Assembly (NCBI GenBank): GCA_947471745.1
Contig: CANJKZ010000170.1
Coordinates: 1,762,501 to 1,826,500 of the forward strand
Direction of reading: 5' to 3'
DNA length: 64,000 bases
Source of the DNA: Closterium sp. Naga37s-1
Lineage: Eukaryota > Streptophyta > Zygnematophyceae > Desmidiales > Closteriaceae
Position numbers and translations under genes: made by a program. The notes under the pieces are model-generated. The model made no database searches and was not told the origin of the DNA. It saw nothing but the letters and a program-made list of their open reading frames with translations. The stretch's first letter is position 1; every line of letters begins with the position of its first letter. Shown here one piece after another: positions 51,279-62,975 of the stretch.

Positions 51279-54200
51279 TGCTGCTGTCCCTGGTGATGAG
51301 AACGGCGGTAGTTGCTCCTGTCATCATAGCGACCCTGCCCCTCCACACCACCACCAGCATGCATCCCTTTATCTTCCCGGCTCAAGCTCTCCTTGAACGA
51401 CAGCTCCACCTCCCTCACATCACCACCTGCCAACACAGCATGAAGCCCCACTGCCTCCCCTGCACGCCATGCCGACTTCACAGCTGCTGACTGCTGCTCT
51501 CTCCGCCCTGCTCCTAACCCCACTCCCGCCCCTTCCCCACCTTCCCCACTCGCTGCTGCTCTCTCCCGTTCATCCCACAGCCGCTGCCCCTCACGCTCCT
51601 TCTCCACACTCCTTGCCTCACCGCTCCGGCTGCCGTCCTCCTCTTCCTCTCCCGCCAAGCCCAACCGCACGCCCTCCTTCCCCACCCCTTGCTCTCGTCT
51701 CCTCTCTGCAATCACCCCCTCCTGTGCGCCGCTGTCTCTCATTGCTCCCTCCAACGCCTCATCCACCTCACCACTGTCAGTATTTCCCAACACCTGCCTC
51801 TCTGCTTCTACTGCTCCTGCTGCTTCTACTGCTCCTGCTTCTGCTTCTGCTGCTGCTGACAATGATGATGGTAGCACACGAGCAGGTGCAGCACCAGGCA
51901 CAGCATCAGTGGCACCATCATTTGAAGAGGCTCTTGGGGCTACCTCCACTGCGCAACCCCCCCTTGCTGCAACCCCTTCTCCTGCGCTCCCCTCCCCTCC
52001 ATCCACCTTCCCCTCATCCCTTCTTCCATCCCCCAATCCATCCATTCTCATCCCCACCTTCTCCCCCTCTCCCTCCACCACATCCCCCTCCTCATCCCCA
52101 CCACGAACCCTCAAATCCCCTCTCCCCTGCTCCCCTTTCCCCCGATCCGCTCTCCCCTGCCCTCCCCCGTCCCCATCTTTCCCCTCCCCCACTCCCCTGT
52201 CCCCATCTCCCCCCTCACCCACTCCCCCGTCCCCCTCTCCCCCCTCCCCTTCCCCCGCTTCCCCCAGCAGGCGGAGCAGGTCCCCCTCAACAGCACGAGC
52301 AGCCTCCTCCACAGCAACAGCCTCAGCACTGCCCGCCTGCAGCTTGCCCCGTGCTGCCACCAGCGGCTCTCGCAGTCGCTGCAGCAAAGCCAGTATCCTC
52401 CGTGCCTCCACCGACCCTGACACCCCTGCCGACCCTGGCAGCCCTGTTGACCCGGCCGCACCTGCTCCATTTCCGCTCTCCTGTGAAACGAGCGCAGCAG
52501 AAGCAGCAGCAGCAGCAGAAACAGCTTTCCCACTGTCGGCAACTGCACCTGTAGGCACAGCCTCACCAGCCGCTACAGCCACTGCATCTCCTGCTTCTGC
52601 CGGCTGCACCACTCTCTTTGGCGCATCTCCCCCGCCTGTATTCCCCACTCCCCGTCTCCCCATATCCCCACCAGCACTCCCCCCGCCTTCCCTCTCTGCC
52701 CCTAGCCCTGCTGGCAGCAACACGTGCTCATTCTGAGCAGCAGCAGGAGAGGCAGGGCTGTGAGCAGCAGCAGGGGAGGCAGAGTCGCGTAGGAAGGGAG
52801 GGCGAGCAGTCTTGAAGTTGGGAAGCTGCAGATGGAACTGCTGCTCCTCCTCCCCGCCCCCCTGCAACGGACCCAGATGGGTCAGCCCCACTGCAGCGTA
52901 CCCTTGGTCCTGCTGCTGCTGCCGCTGCCTCTGCTGCAGCGCCTGCTGCTGCTGCTGCTGCTGTCGATCTACTGGTAAGACGAGTGAGGAAACAGCACTA
53001 GGGGCAGCAGCAGGAGCAGCAGCAGCAGCATCAGCAGCACATTGACCAGCACTGGCCGCAGCACCAACAGCATCACCCTGGGGAGACGCCTCAGGAGCAG
53101 CAGCAGGCACTGAACCCGTCCCCCCTCCCCCACCAACCCCTCCCCCTGCCCCGTCCGCACCATAGCTACCAGCAGCACCGAGGTTGCTCTTGGCACTGGG
53201 CATGCTGTGGCGCCGTATATGGCGGCTGCGAGGGGAGGGGTTGGCGCTGCGGGGGGATTTAGGGGGCTCCTCCTCCCGCACCTCCACCAGGCCTAGCAGC
53301 GTGCGCATGGGCCGACCGTGCCTGGGACTGCCTGTGCTGCCAGTCGCTGCTCCTGGTCCTGCTGTGCTGAATACACTCACAGGGGTGCGAGGTCCTGCCG
53401 CTGGTGACTCGGTGTGGTTGATTGCTGCTGCAGCGACGACAGGAGTGGAAGGGCTGTGTGCTGCTGTTGCGGGCCATGTGGGTGAGAAGCGGTCGGGAGT
53501 GGTGGCGGGAGAAATGGAAGCGGTGGGAGAGGTGTGCGTGGGCATGACAGGGAGAGCGCCGGCAGAGAGAGCAACGAGCACGTCGAGCTGCGAGAGAGGA
53601 GCCGCCTCTTCCAACCCTCCACCACCTGAAAACCCACCTGATGCAGCAGCAGCAGGCTCTGTTGCAGCAGCAGCCGCAGCCACAGCCGCCGCCGCAGCAG
53701 CAGAGGCAGCACGGGGGCTGCTGCTGTTGAAACTGTTGGAAGCAGCCACTTGGCGCAGCACACGGGGAGAGAGCGGCACGGGGGAGCGCGGGCGCGAGGG
53801 GCTCTGCACAGAGTGTATGGGGCCGCCGCTGCTGGAGGGCGCGTGGTGGAGAGAGAAAGGGTCGTGTGTGGGGATGGTTGAGGTTGAGGGGATGGGTGAG
53901 TGCCAGCCGTGCCTGGGTGAGTGTGGGTTGGAGTGTATCATGCTGTGGCGTGGGGAGCGCGGGTCGGCGGAAGGGGAGCGGGGAGGAGGTGGGGTTGGGA
54001 TTAAGTGGTGGAATGGTGGGGCTGGTGAGAAGGAGGGGTTGGTGGGAGGGGGTGCGCTGGTGGTGGGGGGGGAGGGGGAGGAGGAGTAAGAGGAGGAGGA
54101 GGAGGAGGAGGAGGAGGAGGAGGAGGAGGAGGAGGAGGAGGAGGAGGAGGAGGAGGAGGAGGAGGAGGAGGAGGAGGAGGAAGGGGGGGGGGGGGGGGAG

Positions 54201-56181
54201 GAGGAGAAGAGGGACGGCAAGGAAGCGGATGGAGGAGGGGAAGGCTGATGCTTGGAGAAAGACGGGGAGGAGGCGGAAGAGGAGGAAGGAACAAGGCCAA
54301 GCAGCGTGACAGAGGGCTTGGCAGGAGTGGGCGGAGGCACTGGTGGTGCCACACCCGGGGACATGGCTGGGGATAGCAGCACGGGCGAGAAAAGCACCGG
54401 GGAGATGAAACCAGAGGTGCTGACACCAGCAGCGGCAGCAGCAGCAGCAGCAGCAGGGGAAGCGGCTATAGGGGATGCGGCAGCAGAGGCAGGCGAGCTG
54501 AGTGCTGGGGAGATGAGTGGGGACGGCAGGGGCGATAACACAGGCACAACCCCTGACAGCCGGGTTTGCTGAAACAGCTCCTCCAGGGATACAGGGTTGG
54601 CGGACGAGTCGAGGAAGGAGTGCATGGGGGCAAGGGCGGGCATGGGGAGGTGGCCCATCTGGGCTGCTGGCATGCTGTGGTAGCGTGCGAGTGCGGGGCG
54701 GGATAGCAGCGCGGGAGCAGTGGAGGGAGAAGCAGTGGAGCCAGCGAGGAGGAGCGGGGAGAGCGATGGAGCGGGGGATGATGTGGCTGCTGTTGCTGCT
54801 GCTAGTGATGCTGCCCGGGCTGATACTGCTGATGCAGCGTTGGGAGTGGAGGAGGGGGTAGAGGAGGAAGAAGAGGGAGGGAGCGGGAGCGCAAGGCGGG
54901 AGGAGGCCGAGAGGCTAGAATGGTGATCAAATCCCACTCCGGGGGACTTTACAGAATTCTCCAACACAACCCCGCCGTGGTGCTTGGACGACTGGAAGAG
55001 CGCCTCTAGAGACCCGGGAGAGGCGATGGGGGAGGAGGAGAGGGGCGAGCGCACAGGCAGAGAGGAGCACGTGGCTGAGCGCGGGAAGGCTCTGTGGGGG
55101 CCGCTGGTGGGCGATGGGGTGATGAGAGGCGAGGAGGCGAGGGGGGAGGGGGTGAGGGAGGAAGGGGAGGGGGAGGGCGCGGTGTGGAGTGGGGCGGGTG
55201 CTGCTGGGTGAGGCTTGGTGCTGCCGGGGATGGAGAGGGGTAGGAGGCCCAGGGGAGGGTGATGGGGTGGTGTGTGCCTGTGTGGCACGTGGTTTGTAAG
55301 AACGTCAGTGCCTTGTGCTGCTGCTTCTTTGTCCCTTGTCCCCGCTGCTGCTGCTGCTGCTGCTCCTGCTACTGGGTCTGCTGGGACAGCTGCAGCGGTG
55401 GCAGATGTGGCAGGTGTGTGGAAGGAGAGGACAGATGCAGCATCGGCTTTAAGCGGCGGCAGCACAGGCACGAGTGGCAGGAGAACCCCTGCAGAGGCAC
55501 CAAAAAGAGAGTCAAACGAGCCATCCAGAGCACTGCCGCCCGGTGCAGCAGTAGTGCCATTATCCCTGGCGATACCCTCCGCCCCTCCACCACTATCATC
55601 ACGCCCACCAGCAACGGCATTACCCTGGATCAACCCAGGGTTGGAGTCCACAGCATTCACTTGCCCCTCCTTGCCGCTCTTCACATCTCTGATTGCCTGC
55701 TCCATCTCCCCCTCCTCTTCCCTCTCCACCACCAATCGCTCCACCGCCCACCCACCCACCCCACCTCCTCCTCCTCCTGCAGCAGCTGCTGCAGAATCAC
55801 CCCAGGGCAGAGCAGACGAGGGCAAAAGAACCCCATCCTCATCAACACTCTCACCCACCATGCTCTCACCACCCGCCCCAGCAGTCCCAGCAGCCTCAGA
55901 CCCGCCAGCCCCAGCAGCAGACCCAGTCCCAGCAGCAGCATGGGCAGCAGCAGCACCCTCTGCTCGCCGCAGCGCCTCTAGCGCGCGTGCGCCAGCAGCA
56001 AAGGGAGGCGGGCTCTTCTTGCGGTGCCAGGGGAGGGCGCCGCTGGTGAAGCTGGGCAGATGCAGGGGCTCCTCCAGCCCGCCCACGAGTGGCCCGTCAA
56101 ACGTGACTCGCCCGGCAGCAGACAGTGCGTCCAGAGGCGCCACGTTTATTACCAGCGGCGCGGCCTGCTGCTGCTGCGCTG

Positions 56182-56240
<59 letters not shown>

Positions 56241-58348
56241 TGTTGCGGTTGTTGCTGTTGCTGTTGCTGGGGCTGCAGCTCCGGCTGCTGCAGCTCTTGT
56301 TGCGGCCGCTGCTGCGGCTGCTGCGTTGGGTGGTCCCCAAGCTGTTGTTGGTGGCTGGGCACTGGAAGCTGGTCCCCTTGCACTCCATCCCCAGGCAAGC
56401 CTTCGCCGTGACTGGCCCCAGAGGCCTGCTCCGCACTCATCCTGTTGCTCTCCTCTCCATGCCCCAGAAAACCGTTGCCACAAGCTTCAGGAGGAGCAGC
56501 AGGAGCAGGAGCAGCAGGAGCAGGAGCAGCAGGAGCAGAAGACTCCGCAGAAGCAGCAGTTGTAGCTGGGGCCGAATGCAACCCACCAGGCACAACGCTG
56601 ATCGAAGCAGGGGTGGCAGCAGCTGGAGCAGCAGCGGAAGCATTCTCAGGTGCAGCAGCCGCATGCAGTCTCAACGGCACATGAACCTCGCCCTCCTCGC
56701 CCCTTCCACTCCCCACTTGCCCCTCCTCCTCCTCGCCACCAGCCCTGTCATCTGACCTCTCCACATCCCTTCGCCCTGCACCTTCCCCTTCCTCTACCCC
56801 ACCCTCCCCGTCGGATTTCATCACACTTGGCACATCCCCAACCATCTCGCCCTCCTCCTCTCTAAGCGCACCTGACCCTGTGGCCTCTGCTGCTGGCGCA
56901 GCTCGTGTGATGGCAGTTGCTGTGGGGTTCAGGCCAGGGAAGGAACTAGCTGCTGCTGCTGCTACTACAGCCGCCACAGGGGTTGCTGCTGGCGAGGTGA
57001 CAGGGAGAGGGCCAGCCGCAGCAGTTGCTATGCCTTTGGCAACATCAAACGTAACAGCGTCACCTGAAGCAGCGTCAGCTGTAGCAGCATCAACCGTAGC
57101 AGCATCAACCGTAGCAGCATCAACCGTAGCAGCATCAACTGTAGCAGCAGCACCCGGCAAGCTTTCGGATCGATCAAAAACACCCCTTGAGAGGTCCAGA
57201 TCAAGCGAGTGGCTCTTCTGATACAGCACCCCCACCGGCACTGCTTCCACTGGCGCCTGCTCCAGTGACTTGGAGCGATACGAGGCAGTCATACGCACAG
57301 GTAGGCCAGAGGAACGCGAGGCGGACGCGGATTGGGATGAGGTGTGTGCACCTTGCACTGTAGTGGGTTGCTGAGTGGCAGTGGTTGCGATGGCACTGGT
57401 GGGGGTGGATGATGGTAGTGGTGAGGGTGACGAGGACGAGAGGGAGAAGGAGGAGGAAGACGACGAAGAAGAAGAGGAGGAAAAGCCATCTGGAGTGCGA
57501 CCAGAGGGGCGGGTCCTGCGAAAGGCATCGAGGTGGCGGCGGGAGCTGTTGAACGGGGATACATGCCCTGCTGCAGGCTCCTCCCCTGGGTCCACCAGGC
57601 CTAGCAGCGTGCGCGCCTTGCCAGGACTACTGCCCGACCCTGACCCCGACCCTGGCCCAGGGCCCAACCCCAACCCCAACCCCAGCCATGGTAACCCCCC
57701 AGTCGTGCCATCCAATCCATTGCCCATCACGCCCGCCCCACTGCCCGCGTCACTGCCCGCGTCACTGCCCGCGCCACCACCGGTCCCACTGGGGAAGGCG
57801 CCACGGGTGAACAAGGACGGCAGAGCGCCGTTCCTGGCAGTGGCAGAGAGAGGCGAGGGCACCGGGGAGGGGCCTGGGGACGGGCCAGGGGATGGGGCAG
57901 GGGACAGGGCCGGGGGCCAGGCAGACCCTGGGAGGGGGGAGAGAGCAGGCGAGGCAAGGGGGGAGGGAAGCGGCGAGGGTTGGAGGTCTGCTGCTCCCGT
58001 GGAGACAGAGAGAAGCTTGTCCATAGCGGAGAAGAGAGAGGGCGCCATGGGGGGCTCGGGGAAGGGCGGTAGGTGGCGGCGGGAGGGCGTGAGAGCGGGG
58101 GAGTGGGAGGGGCCGAGAGAGTTGAGGGGGGAGGCGATGGGGGATCGGCAGATGGCGGAAGGGGTGGCTTCCCTGGTGGCTGCGAAGGTGGCTGCTAGGG
58201 AGGTGGGCGAAAGGGAGGCGTGCGGGGAGTGGGCGAGAGGGGATGGGAAGGATGGGGAGATCTGGGTATGGGGTTTGGAAAGGGAAGGAGAGAGTGGCGG
58301 GGGAGGGGTGGTGGGGAGCGACGGAGAGGATGGGCCACCTGCTTCTGA

Positions 58349-58383
<35 letters not shown>

Positions 58384-60139
58384 GTGCTGACGTTGGTGTG
58401 AAGGTGAAGCCAAGAGGGCTGGGGTTGGAGGAGGAGGTGGACGAGGGTGTGGATGCAGGGGGTTCGGGCGGGGTGGACGAATTGGGCACAGGAGACTGCA
58501 CCGCCGCATCTGCTGCGAAGGAACGCCCTGAGGGGGGTGAGGGAGTGAGGGCGATGTGAAGTGACAGACAGGGTACGCGAGTGAGCTGCAAGAGAGGAGG
58601 CGGATGCAAAGGACGGAGGACTGGACACAGTCACACAGGTGCGTAAAGCGGAGTAGGGGAAGAGGATTAGATGGTGATGTGATGGGTTATATACATATAT
58701 AGGTATAGCAGCACCCATCCACAAGCAAAGCCCAGCTCAGCATACAGAAGCTCCACATATCAACAGCAGCGGCACTGAGCAAGCACGCAAGCACAGAGAG
58801 ATAGATACCACACTCCTACAGATGTACCAGGACCACTGTTGAGAGTTCTCAGAAGTGACTCTTGGAGCGCCCTGGCACAGCAACGAGAGCCAAAAGTGGT
58901 TTGCATGCCCCAAAAAGAGGGGTCCCAAACTCCGCACCTCAAACCCTGGGGGGCCTTCAACACAAACCTTAGAGAACCCCACCCAGCCAGGACCCGAAAT
59001 GCAAGAGGCAGCAATGGCATGATGGCGTACCAGCGCCTGTGGGCGACTTGCTGCTGTCTGGCACGTCCACCAGCAGCGCCGGGAACACTGCGCCCTTCCT
59101 CCCCTTGCCGCCCCCCCACAGCGACCCCGGCCGGCCTATTTTGGGCGTGTCTGCCTCCCCTGCTGTGGGGCTGCTGATGTCCGCGTCTGTGCCTGCTCCT
59201 TCCCCGCTCAGCTGTGGTAGTGGCTCGGGGAAGGCACGAGGAGCGGAGGGCTTGAATGTGGGGCTGCCAAAGCCAAAGCTGCTGTCTGCAATGCCGTTTG
59301 GGTTGCTGCCACCGCCACTGCCGCCGCCACCGCTGCTGTTGCTGCTTCTGCTGCTGCTGTTAAAGCTACTGAAGCTGCTGCTGCTGCTGCTGCTGGTGGT
59401 GCTGCTGCCACCGCTACCGCTACTGGTGGTGCTGTAGGTTGGATCTGGGAGTATGAGCGTAGGGAGGGACTGGGAGTGCAGATGCTGCTGCTCTTGCTGC
59501 TCCTGCTGCGGTGGCTGCTGCTGCTGGTTTGCACTGTAGCGGTGCTGTGGCGACTGCAGCAGATGATCAGCCCCAGGGGAACGCATGCAGGGCGGACGGG
59601 AGGGGGAGGGGGGCAGAGAGAGGACGAATGGGAATAGAAGAGGCAGTAAGGAGGGAAACTTAGCTTGAGTACACAAAGTGGAGATTGGGGGGAGTGGGAG
59701 GGAGAGGGACAGGCAAGGATTTCAGGTCAGGAACAAGATGGCGGAAAGGAGGAGATGTGAGAAGGAGAGCAGCATGGGAGTCCCCCTGACATTGGAACCA
59801 ACCACAAGAACAAGGAAAAGGCTCGAAACCCACAGCCCTGAGTGGTTATCATGTCATGTTACACACACAGCCCTGCCCTCGCCACCCGCGACCTACTCTC
59901 GAGGGGGAAGCAGCAGCAGAGCCGTAAGGGAAGGAGAGGTCCAGGACAGAGTCGATTGTACGCGCTATAATGATATCCGCCGTCACTTTGAGGCGGCTGC
60001 CCCGCGGACTGACTTCAGGCGAGCGCGGGGAGAGCATTGGCGGGGAGAAGCCCGGGGAGACGGGGGAGGCGTGCGCGTGAGGTGGACAGGCGGCGGGGAT
60101 GGCAGCGGCGAGGGTGGAGGCTAGGTGCGACACGTCCAT
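43821..60139 (-). CDS. Giant low-complexity protein, about 5084 residues, unknown function
   Basis: Four exons are predicted: 60139-59897, 59553-59031, 58527-44108 and 43889-43821. All junctions are GT-AG with matching phase (0, 1, 0), total 15255 bases. Exon 1 (MDVSHLASTLAAAIPAAC, then SRLKVTADIIIARTIDSVLDLSF) looks like an ordered domain start. Exon 3 is a single 14.4-kb exon of Ser, Ala, Gly, Pro and Gln runs with ordered islands such as GKVVVSGTLKYTREVRFSGI and LRVFPSFRKRKQRYVEAES. A motif of the form hydrophobic-[DE]-x-L recurs about seven times (see findings), and TLLGLV occurs three times. No enzyme domain, membrane segment or signal peptide was recognised. Exon 4 is short and begins after a strong polypyrimidine tract. 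Role unknown; a disordered scaffold or regulatory protein is possible. Exons 1, 2 and 4 are less certain than exon 3. Confidence 0.7.
46573..46650. repeat. CCACCT repeat (Gly run) in the giant gene
   Basis: About 13 CCACCA/CCACCT hexamers encode an uninterrupted glycine run of about 25 residues (GGGGGGVGG type) on the minus strand. Confidence 0.85.
54079..54195. repeat. (GGA)n microsatellite encoding a Ser run in the giant gene
   Basis: About 100 bases of GGAGGA triplets followed by a G run (54182-54198) encode about 35 consecutive Ser on the minus strand, then Pro. This is the longest pure triplet run in the window and likely length-variable. Confidence 0.95.
56160..56260. repeat. (GCT)n tract encoding a Gln run in the giant gene
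   Basis: More than 20 CTG/TTG triplets encode a polyglutamine run on the minus strand. Confidence 0.95.
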
Positions 60140-61725
60140 GGGGGATGGGAAGGCGGATACTGTGGAAACTGCACTTCTGCTGGCTGCTGCTGCTGCTGCT
60201 GCTGCTGTTGGCAGGTGGGTGCGCTGGTGCTACCCCTTGGTGCTGTAGCATGTACAGGAGAAAAGGAGGCGGGGTTTGCAGGAGAGAAGCGAGTTAGACT
60301 GTCGGGAAAACCGTGGGTGAAGTACGGAACTGACGCAATGAGAGTCGTAGAGGGGGTTGAGCACGCGGCGAATAAGCGGTTAGTAAGGGGAGAAAAAAAC
60401 GAGGAGAGGCTGAGTGTAGCGATGATTGCGGGCAAGGCAGGGCCAGACACGAATGGCCGAATTGGTTGGCCAGACAGGAACGGAGCAATTAAAGACCATG
60501 TGCCGCCCGTACTGGCCCCTGAGACTGCCGCGCTACGGAAGGACGCTGCTGCCGCGCTACGCAGCAACGCGCTCGGTTGCCACGTAAGCAGGGAGTCTAC
60601 GTGGCGTTAGGACAGCCAGAGGTTACTTGTGTTAACTGGCCTGATCAAACGAGTGTCGAGTCTATTCAAAAGTTACTGACAGGCTTGTCTAAACCAAGCG
60701 AATTATGTGAAGGCGATTCGAGAGAGCTATGTGAAGGCTACTATGGGCACCAGGCGTTAGATGGGCGTATGGCGCATTGAAGAGCGATAATCTCTAAATG
60801 AGAAGATACGCGAGGCGGCGCGCGACACGAGGCTCACCCCGTCTATAGCCACTGCTTGAGTCGCTGTAAAGAATGCTGCGGGTTCTAGTGAGGTTGTGTT
60901 CGCGCGCTCTGTCGCTCCGCCCCCGATGTCACGCTCTGGTGACCCATTCGCCGCTCCAGTAAGTGCTCCTGGGTTCTAGGCCTCGGCTTCCAGGCTACTA
61001 ATCCTTCCGGTTTTCGTCGAAGCCAATTGGGGTGTTTAATTACGTCGCGCGCTACCTGCTGCTGCTGCTGCTGCTTCCAAAGAGCTGCCGTAATCATTGC
61101 CTATGTTAGGGTATTAGACACGGCCAAGAGGCTTTAAAGCTCGCGTCTCCAATTTTCAACGGTTTAACACTTGGTTGGGTTTGCACGTCAGTGATTGGGT
61201 GGCGAATGACGAAATTTTTGGGGAGCTGGTGAAAACAACACGGCGAACTCCCCAACAGAGGGTGCCAGAACAAACCTGGGAGTGCAGGTTTGGGTGCAAG
61301 TCGAGCCTGAAGGGACAGGTCTGGGTCTGATTGAGAACTGTGCGACCCACTTCGACGACGCAAGCACTTTGTGGGGTTGAAATGACTGCTCACGCCAAGC
61401 AACCTTCCTCCCGTCTCCTTGCTTTGTGAAATTCGACATAGCACATTCCTGGTAAGCATTCTTTGCACCGTGTACGATTAGAATGAGAATAGCTTCCCAT
61501 ATCGTCGATGAGAGAGGAAACGGGCGGCATGAGAGTGGTAAGCGCCGAATGAGATTTAGAAGGGCTGATTTAGACTACGACGGGCTAAATGAGAGTTGAT
61601 ACGTGCGGAATGAGTGTAGGGTGTGCGGAATGCGATTAGGAAGGGCGGTTTGTTTAGGAAGAGGGGATTAGGGAGAGAATGACGGGCGCGACGAGAGGAA
61701 GAGGAGCGTCATGAGAGGACGAAGT
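60140..61725. other. Upstream region of the giant-protein gene
   Basis: This unique sequence should hold the promoter and 5' leader of the minus-strand giant gene. Short CAG/GCT triplet runs occur near 60180-60210 and 61055-61075. No other gene was recognised. Confidence 0.45.
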
Positions 61726-62250
61726 GCGGAATGAGACGAAGAATTACGGAATGCGAGGAAGACGGGCGGAATGAGAGGAATAAGGGCGGAATGAGAGGAA
61801 TAAGGGCGGAATGAGAGGAAGAAGGGCGGAATGAGAGGAAGAAGGGCGGAATGAGAGGAATAAGGGCGGAATGAGAGGAATAAGGGCGGAATGAGAGGAA
61901 TAAGGGCGGAATGAGAGGAATAAGGGCGGAATGAGAGGAATAAGGGCGGAATGAGAGGAAGAAGGGCGGAATGAGAGGAATAAAGGCGGAATGAGAGGAA
62001 GAAGGGCGGAATGAGAGCAGGGAGGGCGGAATGAGAGCAGGGAGGGCGGAATGAGAGGAAGAAGGGCGGAATGAGAGGAAGAAGGGCGGAATGAGAGGAA
62101 GAAGGGCGGAATGAGAGGAAGAAGGGCAGAATGAGAGGAAGAAGGGCGGAATGAGAGGAAGAAGGATGGAATGAGAGGAATAAGGGCGGAATGAGAGGAA
62201 TAAGGGCGGAATGAGAGTAGGGATTACGGCGGAATGCGAGGAGTTATGGC
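61726..62250. repeat. 20-bp minisatellite array
   Basis: About 25 copies of a 20-bp unit GGGCGGAATGAGAGGAATAA, with AATAA and AAGAA variants alternating in blocks. Copies decay towards both ends. No frame is meaningful. Confidence 0.95.
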
Positions 62251-62975
62251 GGTATGAGATTAGGGATGGGCGGGGATTAGGGATGGGCTGAATAAGGCGC
62301 GGGTTGAAGGGTTGTTATGGGGAGGGGGAATGGAGGGGGAGACCGAGGGGGAAGGGCAATAGGAAGGGCGGAATGCTGGGAAGAAGGGCGGATTGAGATT
62401 ACGAAGGGCGTGGCAGGGGAGAAGGGATCTGGGTGGGAGGGATGTGATGGCGGAGGGGAAAGAGATGTGATGACAAGGGTTGGAAGGGAGGAGAGGGCAT
62501 GGGGGAAGTCGGGAGACGATAAAGGGGTAATGACCGTGATGGCAGGTAAGAAGGGATATTCTTTTCCGCTGGAAGGTATAGGATGGGATGGCATGGCGAG
62601 CACCATGTGATGAAATGGGTCTTGAAGGCATGGGGGTTAGGGAGGTGGTGGCATGGGAGAAAGGGATGTGACCGCATGGAGACCTCTTACTGGGGAAAAC
62701 GAGGTGATACAGAGGGTAAGTAAACGACATGATGTCCCATGAGCACCGCGAGGGTGCGGTGGGAGGGGAAAGGCGGGTCTTGTATTGGGGGGAAGGTAGG
62801 TGACGTAATAGTGCGAAGGGAGGTTATGCGCGAGGGAGGAAAGGGAGGTTAGATCAAGGGGGGAAGGGAGGTGAGGTCAGAGGTGCAAATGAGGAGAGGT
62901 TATAGAGAGATGGGAGGGTTGGTCAGGTGAGAGGTTGGGAGGTGAGGTCGGAGGGTGCAGGGTGGTGAGGTTAGA
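62251..62975. other. Purine-rich degenerate region between two arrays
   Basis: G/A-rich sequence with scattered GGGAAGGGAGGT words, apparently decayed relatives of the flanking arrays. No gene seen. Confidence 0.6.

Noticed and set aside
44130-58724. Long plus-strand frames opposite the giant gene (for example 46425-47294, 47409-48647, 55272-56411, 57375-58559)
   Set aside because: Triplet repeats keep several frames open at once. The minus strand is chosen because one frame stays open for 14.4 kb and its splice sites agree in phase with neighbouring exons.
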